Source: Tranquillimonas rosea | GTDB lineage: Bacteria > Pseudomonadota > Alphaproteobacteria > Rhodobacterales > Rhodobacteraceae | Direction: 5' to 3' | NCBI RefSeq assembly: GCF_900111315.1 | Contig: NZ_FOGU01000003.1 | Span: 159,718-223,717 of the forward strand | DNA: 64,000 bases | In this document: positions 53,345-62,681 of the stretch, one piece after another | How the letters are laid out: each line of letters begins with the position of its first letter | How positions within the stretch are numbered: position 1 is the first letter of the stretch | Notes under the pieces: generated by a model | The model's database searches: none | The model's input: the letters and a program-made list of their open reading frames with translations, nothing else | Told to the model about the DNA's origin: nothing | Program-made: the position numbers and the translations under genes

Positions 53345-54346
53345 TCAGCGGGACACGTTGGTCCCGCGTTGCATGACGACGGCGAGGATGATGATGACCC
53401 CCTGGATCGCGCCGTTCAGGTACGGGCTCACCACGTCGGTCAGGTTAAGAATGTTGCCGATCAGGCTGAGGATCAGGACGCCGATCACGGTGCCCCAGAC
53501 CCGGCCGAAGCCGCCTTTCAGCACGGTGCCGCCGATAATGACGGCGGCAATCGCCTCGAGCTCCCACAGAAGGCCGGTGGAGGACGAGGCCGATCCGAGG
53601 CGCGGGACGTACATGATCGTCGCCACGCCCACGAGCAGGCCGAGCAGCACGTAGGTGGCCGTGCGCACCCGGTCGACATGCACGGCCGAGTACCGCGCCA
53701 CCTGGTCGTTCGAGCCGATCGCCGCGCAATGCCGCCCGAACGCCGTCTGCCGCATCGCGATCTCGCCCACGATCGCCACGAGGGCGAAGACGATGATCGG
53801 CCACGTCACGCCGAGGATGCCGCCGTAATAGACCGGCCCGTAGAAGGTGCGCAGGTCGAAATCGAGCGACAGCGTGCCGCCGTCGGCGAGCCACGTCACC
53901 AGGCTGCGATAGATGCCCATCGTGCCCAGGGTGACGATGAAGGCCTCGATCCGCCCCCTCGTGATCAGAAGGCCGTTGATCGCCCCCGCCGCCAGTCCCG
54001 CGACGAGCGCCGTGAGGATCCCGACGATTACCGTCATCAGCCCGACGCCCATCACCGACATCGTGGCGTTCATCACGATGATCATCAGACCGGCGATGAA
54101 GGCCGCCATCGAGCCGACCGACAGGTCGAGCCCCCCGGCGGTGATGACGAAGGTCATGCCCACGGCAATGATGCCGATGAAGGCCGATCGCGCCAACACG
54201 TTGGTGATGTTGCCGGGGCTGAGGAAGTTGGTGTTGATCAGCGTCCCCAGCACGATCAGCGCGATCAGCGCCAGGACCGGGCCCAGTACGTGAAAGTCCA
54301 GACGACGGCCGCCGCCGGTCTGGGTCGTGGTGTCCGCCGCGCTCAT
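53345..54346 (-). CDS. Sugar ABC transporter permease (RbsC-like)
   Basis: 333 residues, about nine helices. Family features: TNFLSPGNITNVLARSAFIGIIAVGMTFVI near 45-75, GGLDLSVGSM near 72, the cytoplasmic EAA-like region with GAINGLLITRGRIEAFIVTLGTMGIYR near 125, and SSTGLLWELEAIAAVIIGGTVLKGGFG near 250. It overlaps the ATPase stop by four bases (ATGA). It forms the membrane channel of the transporter. Confidence 0.95.
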   Translation of the reverse strand: MSAADTTTQTGGGRRLDFHVLGPVLALIALIVLGTLINTNFLSPGNITNVLARSAFIGIIAVGMTFVITAGGLDLSVGSMAAFIAGLMIIVMNATMSVMGVGLMTVIVGILTALVAGLAAGAINGLLITRGRIEAFIVTLGTMGIYRSLVTWLADGGTLSLDFDLRTFYGPVYYGGILGVTWPIIVFALVAIVGEIAMRQTAFGRHCAAIGSNDQVARYSAVHVDRVRTATYVLLGLLVGVATIMYVPRLGSASSSTGLLWELEAIAAVIIGGTVLKGGFGRVWGTVIGVLILSLIGNILNLTDVVSPYLNGAIQGVIIILAVVMQRGTNVSR

Positions 54347-55848
54347 GCCGCTGCCTCCTTCGCGTCCAGCCCCATAGCGAGCCGCACGATGGGCTCGTCC
54401 CCGATGTCGTCGCCGGTGAGTTCCCCGGCGATGCGGCCCTGCGCCATGACGACGACGCGATGGGCCAGGCCGATCACCTCGGCCATCTCTGACGAGACGA
54501 CGATCACCGCCTTGCCCTCGGCCGCCAGGCGCTGGATGATTCCGTAAATCTGCTGTTTCGTTCCGATGTCGATGCCGCGGGTGGGCTCGTCGATGATGAC
54601 GATGTCCGGCTCGGCCAGCATCGTCTTGGCCAGCAACAGCTTCTGCTGGTTGCCACCCGAAAGCTGCCCCGCCAGCATCCCGCGGTCGCCCGCCCGGATG
54701 TCATAGCGCGAGATCGCGTCGGTCAGTGCCTCGTCCTCGGCCCGCTTGTCGATGGTGACGCCCGAGAACCGGTTCAGCGCCAGTAGCGTCAGGTTCTCGG
54801 CCAGGTTCTTGTTCAGCAAGAGCCCCCGCCCCTTGCGGTCCTCGGTCAGGTAGACGAGGCCCGCGGAACGGGCCGCGGCGACGTTGTTGGGCGGCAGCTT
54901 GCGCTCGCCCACATGGACGCTGCCGGTGGCCTCGCGCAGGCCGACGACGCCCTCCATCAGCTCGGTCCGGCCCGCGCCGACGAGCCCGGCAAAGGCCAGC
55001 ACCTCGCCGCGCCGCAGGGTGAACGAGGCGTCGCGCACGTGGCCGGGCACGCTGAGGCCCTGCACGTCCAGCACCGTCTCGCCCGAGGGTTCGGGCGCCT
55101 TGTCCGGATAGAGGTCGCTCATCTCGCGGCCGACCATGGCGCGGGCCATGTCGTCCTCGGTCAGGCCCTCGGCCTCTTGCGCCATCACCACGGACCCGTC
55201 GCGCAGCACGGTCACGCGGTCGGCGATGCGCGCGATCTCGTCCAGCTTGTGCGAGGTATAGAGGATTGCGGTCCCCTCGTCCCTGAGCCGCGCGATCAGG
55301 TCCAGCAGGATGTCGGTCTCGCGCCGGGTCAGCACCGCCGTCGGCTCGTCCATGATGAGGACGCGGGCGTTGCGCCCGAGCGCCTTGGCGATCTCGACCA
55401 TCTGCTTGTCCGAGACCGAGATCTGCGACACCCGGAGCGTCGGGTCGAGATGGCAGTCCAGCCGCTCCAGCCATTCGCGCGTGCGTGCGCGCATGGTGGT
55501 CTTGTCGAGGAACAGCCCCTTGGTCAGCTCGCGCCCGAGAAAGACGTTCTCTTCCACGGTGAGCTGTTCGGTGAGATTGAATTCCTGGTGGATCATCACG
55601 ACGCCGGCGGCCTCGGCCTCGTCCGAGGCCGAGAACGAGACGGTCGATCCGTCCAGCTCGACCGTGCCCGAGGACGGCGGCAGGTAGCCGCCGAGGATCT
55701 TCATCGTGGTGGACTTGCCCGCGCCGTTTTCACCGATCAGGGCGTGGACCTCGCCGGGGCGAAGATCGAAATCGACCCCATGCAGCACTTCGATCCCGCC
55801 GAAGCTGCGCGAGACGTCGCGGATGGCGAGAAGCGGCGCATCGTTCAT
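54343..55848 (-). CDS. Sugar ABC transporter ATP-binding protein (RbsA-like, two NBDs)
   Basis: 501 residues with two nucleotide-binding domains, as in RbsA/MglA. NBD1 has Walker A GENGAGKSTTMKIL near 38, a QISVSDKQMVEIAKAL signature, and LIMDEPTAVL near 160. NBD2 has the usual reduced Walker A (AGLVGAGRTELMEGV near 283), a LSGGNQQKLLLAK signature near 395 and IIDEPTRGID near 415. The ATG at 55848 overlaps the oxidoreductase stop (ATGA), so catabolic and transport genes are coupled. Confidence 0.95.
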   Translation of the reverse strand: MNDAPLLAIRDVSRSFGGIEVLHGVDFDLRPGEVHALIGENGAGKSTTMKILGGYLPPSSGTVELDGSTVSFSASDEAEAAGVVMIHQEFNLTEQLTVEENVFLGRELTKGLFLDKTTMRARTREWLERLDCHLDPTLRVSQISVSDKQMVEIAKALGRNARVLIMDEPTAVLTRRETDILLDLIARLRDEGTAILYTSHKLDEIARIADRVTVLRDGSVVMAQEAEGLTEDDMARAMVGREMSDLYPDKAPEPSGETVLDVQGLSVPGHVRDASFTLRRGEVLAFAGLVGAGRTELMEGVVGLREATGSVHVGERKLPPNNVAAARSAGLVYLTEDRKGRGLLLNKNLAENLTLLALNRFSGVTIDKRAEDEALTDAISRYDIRAGDRGMLAGQLSGGNQQKLLLAKTMLAEPDIVIIDEPTRGIDIGTKQQIYGIIQRLAAEGKAVIVVSSEMAEVIGLAHRVVVMAQGRIAGELTGDDIGDEPIVRLAMGLDAKEAAA

Positions 55849-57002
55849 CCCAGGCCCACCCACGCGGCATCGTCCTTGGAGGAGGTCACGCAGGCCGCGA
55901 CGAAGCGCACGCCGAACATGCCGTCGTCGATGCCGGGGAAGTGGACCCCGGCGGGTGGCGTCGCCCCGGTGCGGTGCGCGGTAATCGCGTGCGCGGCCTC
56001 GGTATAGATGTTGGCGAAGCCTTCCAGATAGCCCTCGGGATGGCCGCCGGGAATCCGCGACACGCGGGTCGACGCCTCGGAGGCGCCGGCGCCGTTGCGG
56101 GTCAGCAGCCGCTTGGGTTCGCCGAAGGGCGTGTGCCACAGGCGGTTGGGCTCTTCCTGGTACCATTCCAGGCCGCCCTTCTCGCCGAAGACGCGCAGGC
56201 GCAGGGCGTTCTCGTGCCCCACGGCGACCTGGCTGCACCAGAGCATCCCCTTGGCGCCGCCGCTGTAGCGCAGCAGAACGTGGGCGTTGTCGTCGACCTT
56301 GCGGCCCGGCACAAAGGCGTCGAGATCCGCGGCCAGCCGGTCGATCTCGAGCCCGGTGACATATCGGGCCAGGTGGATGGCGTGGGTGCCGATATCGCCG
56401 GTGGCCCCGCCCGCGCCCGAGCGTTCGGGATCGGTGCGCCATTGCGCCTGCTTCACATCTGGCATGTCCTCGGCCAGCCAGTCCTGCGGGTATTCAACCT
56501 GCACGACCCTCAGCTTGCCCAGGTCGCCGTTCGCGACCATCTCGCGCGCCTGCCGGATCATCGGATAGCCGGTATAGTTGTGCGTCAGCACGAACAGCGC
56601 GTCGGCCTTCTCGACCTCGGCCGCCAGCGCGTTGGCGTCGTCCATCGTCGCGGTCAGCGGCTTGTCGCAGATGACGTGGATGCCCACCCGCAGAAACGCC
56701 GTCGCCGCGGCGGCGTGCATATGGTTCGGGGTAACGATGGCGACGGCCTCGATCCCGTCGTCGCGGGCGGCCTCCGTCCGGGCCATCTCTTCGAAGTCGG
56801 AATAGATGCGGTCGTCGGCCAGGCCCAGCTCGCGCCCCGACGCCTGCGCCTTTTCGGGGGTCGAGGACAGCGCCCCGGCCACCAGCTGATAATGCCCGTC
56901 GATGCGCGAGGCGATGCGGTGGACGCCGCCGATGAAGGCGCCCTGCCCCCCGCCGACCATGCCCAGCTTGATCGGTCCTGTGCGGTCGGAATATCTGCTC
57001 AT
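55845..57002 (-). CDS. Gfo/Idh/MocA family oxidoreductase
   Basis: 385 residues. NAD(P) Rossmann motif GMVGGGQGAFIGGVHRIA near residue 13, the CDKPLT motif (the EKP equivalent) near 110, and the C-terminal active-site segment GGATGDIGTHAIHLARYV near 190. Such enzymes oxidise sugar or polyol hydroxyls, often at C3. It overlaps the isomerase gene upstream (ATGA) and the ATPase downstream, so it probably acts on the imported sugar. Exact substrate unknown. Confidence 0.93.
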   Translation of the reverse strand: MSRYSDRTGPIKLGMVGGGQGAFIGGVHRIASRIDGHYQLVAGALSSTPEKAQASGRELGLADDRIYSDFEEMARTEAARDDGIEAVAIVTPNHMHAAAATAFLRVGIHVICDKPLTATMDDANALAAEVEKADALFVLTHNYTGYPMIRQAREMVANGDLGKLRVVQVEYPQDWLAEDMPDVKQAQWRTDPERSGAGGATGDIGTHAIHLARYVTGLEIDRLAADLDAFVPGRKVDDNAHVLLRYSGGAKGMLWCSQVAVGHENALRLRVFGEKGGLEWYQEEPNRLWHTPFGEPKRLLTRNGAGASEASTRVSRIPGGHPEGYLEGFANIYTEAAHAITAHRTGATPPAGVHFPGIDDGMFGVRFVAACVTSSKDDAAWVGLG

Positions 57003-58057
57003 CGATCCAGTCCCAGTATCCGGCGGTTGGCGGCGTCGTCGCTGCCGCCGTCCGCGAAGTCGTCGAAGGCGCGCTCTGTCACGCGGATGATGTGGTCACG
57101 GACGAAGGCCGCGCCCTCGCGCGCGCCGTCCTCGGGGTGCTTCATGGCGCATTCCCACTCGACGACCGCCCAGCCGTCGAAGTCCATCGCCGTGAGCTTG
57201 GAGAACACCGCGCCGAAATCCACCTGCCCGTCGCCGGGGCTGCGGAAGCGGCCGGCGCGGTCGACCCACGACTGGTAACCGCCGTAGACGCCCTGCCGTC
57301 CGGTGGGATTGAACTCGGCGTCCTTGACGTGGAAGGCGCCGATCCGCTCGGCGTAGATGTCCAGATTGTCGAGGTAGTCGAGGCACTGCAGCACGTAGTG
57401 CGACGGATCGTAGAGCATCATCGCCCGCGGATGGTTGCCCGTCCGCTCGAGGAACATCTCGTAGGTGATGCCGTCGTGCAGGTCCTCGCCGGGATGGATC
57501 TCGTAGCAGACATCGACGCCCATCTCGTCGGCGTGGTCGAGCAGCGGCTTCCACCGCGCGGCGAGTTCGTCGAACGCCGCCTCGACCAGCCCCTGCGGTC
57601 GCTGCGGCCACGGATAGACGTAGGGCCAGGCCAGCGCGCCCGAGAAGCTGGGCAGCGCCGTCAGGCCCAGGTTGCGCGAGGCGGTCAGCGCCTTGCGGAC
57701 CTGGTCGACCGCCCATTCCTGCCGCGCCTTCGGATTGCCGCGCACCGACGGGTCGGCAAAGCCCTCGAACACCTCGTCATAGGCGGGATGCACGGCGACC
57801 AGCTGCCCCTGGAGATGCGTCGACAGCTCGGTCACAACGACGCCGTTCTCGGCGGCGACGCCGGCCCAGTCCTCGCAATAGCCGGTGGACTCGGCGGCCT
57901 TGTCGAGGTCGATCAGCCGCGCGTCCCAGCTGGGCACCTGCACACCTTCATAGCCGCACTCGGCCGCCCACTTGGTGATACCATCCCAGGAATTGAACGG
58001 CGCTTCGTCCCCTGCGAATTGCGCAAGGAAAAGGCCAGGGCCTTTCATCGTCTTCAT
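56999..58057 (-). CDS. Sugar phosphate isomerase/epimerase (TIM barrel, AP-endonuclease-2 family)
   Basis: 352 residues. The metal-site residues appear in order: EIHPGEDLHDG near 192, MLYDPSHYVLQ near 225, FHVKDAEFNP near 255, and VVEWECAMKHPEDG near 302. The N-terminus has FLAQFAGDEAPFNSWDGITKW. It is likely an isomerase, epimerase or dehydratase acting on the oxidised sugar. The ATG at 58057 follows GGAGG. It is the first gene of the five-gene operon and is divergent from the LacI regulator. Confidence 0.93.
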   Translation of the reverse strand: MKTMKGPGLFLAQFAGDEAPFNSWDGITKWAAECGYEGVQVPSWDARLIDLDKAAESTGYCEDWAGVAAENGVVVTELSTHLQGQLVAVHPAYDEVFEGFADPSVRGNPKARQEWAVDQVRKALTASRNLGLTALPSFSGALAWPYVYPWPQRPQGLVEAAFDELAARWKPLLDHADEMGVDVCYEIHPGEDLHDGITYEMFLERTGNHPRAMMLYDPSHYVLQCLDYLDNLDIYAERIGAFHVKDAEFNPTGRQGVYGGYQSWVDRAGRFRSPGDGQVDFGAVFSKLTAMDFDGWAVVEWECAMKHPEDGAREGAAFVRDHIIRVTERAFDDFADGGSDDAANRRILGLDR

Positions 58058-58125
58058 GCTGTCCTCCCGTCCGGTCGCGGCGTGTGGCCTGCCAACCGTT
58101 GTCCTAGCGAAAGGGAAGCACATGA

Positions 58126-58139
58126 TGTAATCGTTTACA
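58126..58139. promoter_or_regulatory. LacI-type operator between the sugar operon and its regulator gene
   Basis: TGTAATCGTTTACA is a 14-bp palindrome centred on CG with one mismatched pair, the classic form of LacI/GalR-family sites. It lies 68 bp upstream of the isomerase ATG and 71 bp upstream of the regulator GTG, in their 153-bp shared region. Expected to bind the adjacent regulator and control both directions. Confidence 0.7.
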
Positions 58140-58210
58140 AGACGCGATTTTCTGGACGTCGCCCGCGGCATCCCGCTAGTCGCGTGCGGCAGCTTAGCGA
58201 AAGGAAGGCC

Positions 58211-59236
58211 GTGGACAAACGGGCGATCAGCATCCGTGACGTGGCACAGGCCGCCGGTGTCTCGACGGCCACGGTCAGCCGGGCCCTGAACGCGCCGGGC
58301 CGGGTCTCGGAAGAGACCCGCCGCGCCGTGCTCGAGGCGGTGAAGGCCACCGGATACAGCGTGAACCCGGCCGGACGGAACCTGCGCCAACGGCGCACCG
58401 GAAGTGTCGTGGCGTTGGTCCCGAACATCGCGAACCCGTTCTTCTCGGCGATCCTGGCGGGCATCTCGTCGGTGCTGCGACCCGCCGGGCTGAACCTGCT
58501 GATCGCCGACACACTGGCGGGCGAGAACCGCGAGGGGCCGGTGCGCGACTATCTCGACCGCACGCGTTCGGACGGGGTGATCCTGTTCGACGGCAACGTC
58601 TCGCCCACCGCGCTGGAGCCGCGCGCCGGGGTCGAGACGCCGCCGCTGGTCATGGCCTGCGAGTGGCTCGAGGGACGCCCCCTGCCCCATGTCGGAATCG
58701 ACAACGCGGCCGGCGCTCGGGTGGTGACCGAGCACCTGCTGAACCTCGGACACCGCGACGTCGCGCACGTGATGGGACCGCCCGAGAACGTGCTGACCCA
58801 GACCCGCGCCGAGGGCTACCGCACGGCCCTGGCCGAGGCCGGCCTGCCCTGCCGCGACGACTGGATCCTGCCCGGCGACTTCAGTCTGGCGTCGGGCGCC
58901 CGCGCGGCGGAGATGTGGCTGGCCCTGCCCGACCGGCCGCGGGCGGTGTTCTGCTCGAACGACGAGATGGCGTGCGGCTTCATCTCGGCGCTGGCGGCGA
59001 AGGGCGTGTCGGTGCCGCGCGACGTGTCGGTCGCGGGGTTCGACGACATCGAACTGGCACAGCACGTGCATCCGCCGCTGACCACCCTGCACCAGCCCCG
59101 CCGCGCATTGGGCATCGACGCGGCCAAGCTACTGCTCGACCTGATCGCCGCGCCCGAGCTGTATGGCGCGACCCACCGGATCGAGCCCGTGGAACTGGTG
59201 CGGCGCGGCAGCACCGCGGCGCCCGGCGACGGCTGA
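58211..59236 (+). CDS. LacI family transcriptional regulator
   Basis: 341 residues. The N-terminal helix-turn-helix and hinge are clear: SIRDVAQAAGVSTATVSRALNAPGRVSEETRRAVL, then SVNPAGRNLRQRR. The ligand-binding domain follows (SVVALVPNIANPFFSAILAGI near 60; VFCSNDEMACGFISAL near 245; VAGFDDIELAQHVHPPLTT near 278). The GTG at 58211 is supported by AAGGAAGG upstream. It presumably represses the divergent sugar operon until the sugar binds. Confidence 0.95.
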   Translation: MDKRAISIRDVAQAAGVSTATVSRALNAPGRVSEETRRAVLEAVKATGYSVNPAGRNLRQRRTGSVVALVPNIANPFFSAILAGISSVLRPAGLNLLIADTLAGENREGPVRDYLDRTRSDGVILFDGNVSPTALEPRAGVETPPLVMACEWLEGRPLPHVGIDNAAGARVVTEHLLNLGHRDVAHVMGPPENVLTQTRAEGYRTALAEAGLPCRDDWILPGDFSLASGARAAEMWLALPDRPRAVFCSNDEMACGFISALAAKGVSVPRDVSVAGFDDIELAQHVHPPLTTLHQPRRALGIDAAKLLLDLIAAPELYGATHRIEPVELVRRGSTAAPGDG

Positions 59237-59313
59237 CGCCGCGCAGGACAGTTCACCTTTCGTTCGTTAACCGCTAGGCTACCCGTCAGGCAGGGGCAGA
59301 GCGAGGGGCCGGC

Positions 59314-61344
59314 ATGGATACCGCATATCTGGACGGGCTGAACGACAACCAGCGGGCGGCGGCGTCCTTTGGCGCCAGCGACGGCGCCCTGCCCCCGCCG
59401 CTTCTGGTGATCGCGGGGGCCGGGTCGGGCAAGACTCGCACGCTGGCCACGCGGGTGGCGCATCTCGTCACCCACGGCGCCGATCCGCGGCGCATCCTGC
59501 TGATGACCTTCTCGCGCCGGGCCGCCACCGACCTGATCCGCCGCGTCGAAGAGATCACCGCCCGCACCGTCGGCCCCGGCTTCGCCAGCGAGGCGCTGAC
59601 CTGGGCGGGCACGTTTCACGCCATCGGCGCGCGTCTCTTGCGTGAGCACGCGGCCTCGATCGGGCTCGACCCCGAGTTCTCGATCCACGACCGCGAGGAC
59701 AGCGCCGACCTGATGAACCTCGTCCGGCACGAGCTGGGCTTTTCCAAGACCGAAAGCCGCTTTCCCGCCAAGAGCACCTGCCTGTCGATCTATTCCCGCA
59801 CCGTGAACGCCGAGGCCGAGCTGGCCGACGTCCTGCGCGACCACTTCCCGTGGTGCGCCGGCTGGGAGGACGAGTTGAAGCGGCTATTCAGCGGCTACGT
59901 CGCGGCCAAGCAGGCGCAGAACGTGCTGGATTACGACGACCTGCTACTGGCCTGGGCGCAGGTGATGACGGATCCCGATTTCGCCGCGCATATCGGCGCC
60001 ACGTGGGATCACGTCCTGATCGACGAGTACCAGGACACCAACCGCCTGCAGGCCCGCATCCTGATGGCGTTGAAGCCCGAGGGCCGCGGGTTGACCGTTG
60101 TGGGCGACGACGCGCAGTCGATCTACGCCTTCCGCGCGGCCACGGTGCGGAATATCCTCGACTTTCCGGCCGCCTTTTCGCCCCCGGCCCAGATCGTCAC
60201 GCTGGACCGCAACTATCGCTCGACGGGGCCAATCCTCGCCGCGGCGAACGCGGTGATCGGCGAGGCGGGCGAGCGGTTCACCAAGGACCTCTGGACGGAT
60301 CGCGAGACCGGCGCCAAGCCGCGCCTCGTCACCCTGTCCGACGAGGCCGACCAGGCCCGCCATGTGGTCGACGAGGTGCTCGACGCGCGGGAACGCGGCG
60401 TCCGGCTGCAGGAGCAGGCGGTGCTGTTCCGCACCGCCAGTCATTCCGGCCAGCTCGAGGTCGAGCTGACGCGCCGCAACGTGCCGTTCGTCAAGTTCGG
60501 CGGGCTGAAATTCCTCGATTCTGCCCATGTGAAGGACCTGCTCGCCGTCCTGCGCTTTGCCACCAACCCGCGGGACCTGGTGGCGGGGTTCCGGGTGCTG
60601 CAGCTGATCCCCGGCGTCGGCCCCACCTCGGCCGCACGGGTGCTGGACGCGCTCGACGCCGGAAAGGCGCTGGCCGACGTGGCGCCGCCGCCCCGCGCGG
60701 GCGACGACTGGCGCGCGCTGGTGACGGCGCTGGTGGGGTCGGAGGCCTGGCCCGACGCCCTCTCGCGCGCCCGCGCCTGGTACGATCCCCATCTCGACCG
60801 GCAGCACGAGGACGCAATCTATCGCCGCGGCGACCTGGAGCGGCTGGAAGAGATCGCCTCGGGCTATCCTTCGCGCGAGCGGTTCCTGACCGAGCTGACG
60901 CTCGACCCGCCGGACGCCACCGGCGGCCAGGCGGGGGTGCCGCTGAAGGACGACGATTACCTCATCCTGTCCACGATCCACTCGGCCAAGGGGCAGGAAT
61001 GGACCTCGGTCTTCGTCCTGAATGCGGTCGACGGCTGCATCCCCTCGGACCTCGGCACCGGCACCACCGAGGAGGTCGAGGAAGAGCGGCGCCTGCTCTA
61101 CGTCGCGATGACCCGCGCGAAGGAGAGCCTGAGCCTCGGCATGCCCGTCCGCTTTCACGTCACCCAGCAGAGCCGGCGGGGCGACCGGTTCGTCCACGCG
61201 CTGCGGACCCGTTTCATCCCCGACACGATCCTGGACCGGTTCGACCGCGTGACGCCCACGGCCACCGGCGCCAGCCACCGCGACCGGCGCCCCGCCCCGG
61301 CCCCGATCGACGTCTCGGCGCGAATGCGCGGGATGTGGACCTGA
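59314..61344 (+). CDS. UvrD/Rep-like ATP-dependent DNA helicase
   Basis: 676 residues, superfamily 1A. LNDNQRAAA (Q-motif) near residue 9, Walker A IAGAGSGKTRTLATR near 33, LIDEYQDTN near 232, VVGDDAQSIYAFRAA near 260, LDRNYRSTGPILAAAN near 300, ILSTIHSAKGQEW near 550, and LLYVAMTRAKESLSL near 592. All helicase motifs are present. It is a little shorter than UvrD (about 720), with a reduced C-terminal tail. Repair or replication-fork processing is likely. The ATG at 59314 is the only good start. Confidence 0.95.
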   Translation: MDTAYLDGLNDNQRAAASFGASDGALPPPLLVIAGAGSGKTRTLATRVAHLVTHGADPRRILLMTFSRRAATDLIRRVEEITARTVGPGFASEALTWAGTFHAIGARLLREHAASIGLDPEFSIHDREDSADLMNLVRHELGFSKTESRFPAKSTCLSIYSRTVNAEAELADVLRDHFPWCAGWEDELKRLFSGYVAAKQAQNVLDYDDLLLAWAQVMTDPDFAAHIGATWDHVLIDEYQDTNRLQARILMALKPEGRGLTVVGDDAQSIYAFRAATVRNILDFPAAFSPPAQIVTLDRNYRSTGPILAAANAVIGEAGERFTKDLWTDRETGAKPRLVTLSDEADQARHVVDEVLDARERGVRLQEQAVLFRTASHSGQLEVELTRRNVPFVKFGGLKFLDSAHVKDLLAVLRFATNPRDLVAGFRVLQLIPGVGPTSAARVLDALDAGKALADVAPPPRAGDDWRALVTALVGSEAWPDALSRARAWYDPHLDRQHEDAIYRRGDLERLEEIASGYPSRERFLTELTLDPPDATGGQAGVPLKDDDYLILSTIHSAKGQEWTSVFVLNAVDGCIPSDLGTGTTEEVEEERRLLYVAMTRAKESLSLGMPVRFHVTQQSRRGDRFVHALRTRFIPDTILDRFDRVTPTATGASHRDRRPAPAPIDVSARMRGMWT

Positions 61345-61406
61345 TCGTGTTGCCGGGGGCGCGGGCGCCGCTATCCTAGACCGCAGGCAGGCAGGAAAGG
61401 CTGAGC

Positions 61407-62348
61407 ATGAGTGGACTTCTGGCGCTACTGGACGACGTGGCGGCGATCGCCAAGGTCGCCTCGGCCTCGGTCGACGACGTGATGGGCCAGACGGTCAAGG
61501 CATCGTCCAAGGCCGCGGGCGCCGTGATCGACGACGCCGCCGTCACGCCGAAATACCTGCACGGCTTTTCCGCCAAGCGCGAACTGCCGATCGTCTGGAA
61601 GATCGCGCGGGGCTCTATCTTCAACAAGCTGGTGATCCTTCTGCCCGTGGCGCTGCTGCTGACGGTCTTCGCGCCGTGGGCGATCCCGCCGCTGCTGATG
61701 CTGGGCGGGGCGTATCTCTGCTTCGAGGGGGCCGAGAAGGTGTGGCACGTGGTCAACCCGAAGGACCACCATGCCGAGGAGATCTACGAGGAGAAGAAGG
61801 CCGACGCCCATCTCGAGGAGAAGAAGGTGAAGGCGGCGGTCAAGACCGACTTCATCCTCTCGGCCGAGATCATGACGCTGGTTCTGTCCGCCCTGCCCGC
61901 CGAGATGTCGATCTGGTCCGTGGCCGCCGCGCTGGCGCTGTCGGCGGTGATCATCACCGTGGCGGTCTACGGCGCCGTGGCGGTGATCGTGAAGGCCGAC
62001 GATGCCGGGCTGGCGATGGCCGCCGAGGGCAATGCCGCCTTCACCCGCCGCCTCGGGCGCGGCATCGTCCGGGCGATGCCCTGGGTGATGAAGGGCCTGA
62101 TGATCGTCGGCACCGCGGCGATGATATGGGTCGGCGGCTCGATCATCGTGCACGGCCTGCACCAGCTGGGCTGGCACGCGCCCACCGAACTGATCGAGCA
62201 CGTCGCCCACACGTCGGACAACGGCGCGATCCAGTGGATCATCACCGCCTTTCTCGACGGGGTGGTCGGGCTGGCCCTGGGGGCGGTACTGATCCCCCTC
62301 GTGACCTACGTGATCTCGCCCGTCACCGCCGCCTTCGGCCGCGCCTGA
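61407..62348 (+). CDS. DUF808 family membrane protein (YedI-like)
   Basis: 313 residues. N-terminal soluble segment (SGLLALLDDVAAIAKVASASVDDV, near 2-25) with the conserved KASSKAAGAVIDDAAVTPKYLHGF block. Several hydrophobic helices follow (IFNKLVILLPVALLLTVFAPWAIPPLLMLGGAYLCFEG near 71-108, and four more toward the C-terminus). A charged loop lies at about 118-150 (HHAEEIYEEKKADAHLEEKKVK). This matches the DUF808/YedI family; function unknown. AAGGCTG precedes the ATG. It is convergent with the next gene. Confidence 0.92.
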   Translation: MSGLLALLDDVAAIAKVASASVDDVMGQTVKASSKAAGAVIDDAAVTPKYLHGFSAKRELPIVWKIARGSIFNKLVILLPVALLLTVFAPWAIPPLLMLGGAYLCFEGAEKVWHVVNPKDHHAEEIYEEKKADAHLEEKKVKAAVKTDFILSAEIMTLVLSALPAEMSIWSVAAALALSAVIITVAVYGAVAVIVKADDAGLAMAAEGNAAFTRRLGRGIVRAMPWVMKGLMIVGTAAMIWVGGSIIVHGLHQLGWHAPTELIEHVAHTSDNGAIQWIITAFLDGVVGLALGAVLIPLVTYVISPVTAAFGRA

Positions 62349-62352
62349 GCGC

Positions 62353-62670
62353 TCAGCGCTCGGCCGCGATGCGCGTGGCCGTCTCGTTCAGGGCGGCCAT
62401 GCGCGCGTCGGTGCCGCTAGTCTCGTACGCCTCCTGCAGCCGCGAGACATGGCCGCTGAACCGCTCGTACGCGGCCTGCACGTCGTCGGCGGTGATCGGC
62501 ATCCGCTCGTTCCGCGCGACGAAGCTCTCGGCCGCCATCGCGATCATCAGGTAGGCCGCGGCGTGGTCGGGGTCTGTGCCGGCCTTGTCGTAGGCCTGGG
62601 TCGCACAGCGCTGGTAGGCATGGATGCTGCGGCCCATGTCGTTGAGGATCTGCACGAATTCTTCGAACAT
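62353..62670 (-). CDS. Conserved small helical protein downstream of pyrE
   Basis: 105 residues from the ATG at 62670, with GAAGGA upstream. The sequence is all-helical in character, with no signal or membrane segment: FEEFVQILNDMGRSIHAYQRCATQAYDKAG, then AAYLMIAMAAESFVARNERMPITADDVQAAYERF. No domain is recognised. It lies 11 bp after the pyrE stop on the same strand, so it is probably in the pyrC-pyrE transcript. Function unknown. Confidence 0.82.
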   Translation of the reverse strand: MFEEFVQILNDMGRSIHAYQRCATQAYDKAGTDPDHAAAYLMIAMAAESFVARNERMPITADDVQAAYERFSGHVSRLQEAYETSGTDARMAALNETATRIAAER

Positions 62671-62681
62671 CTGGCTTTCCT

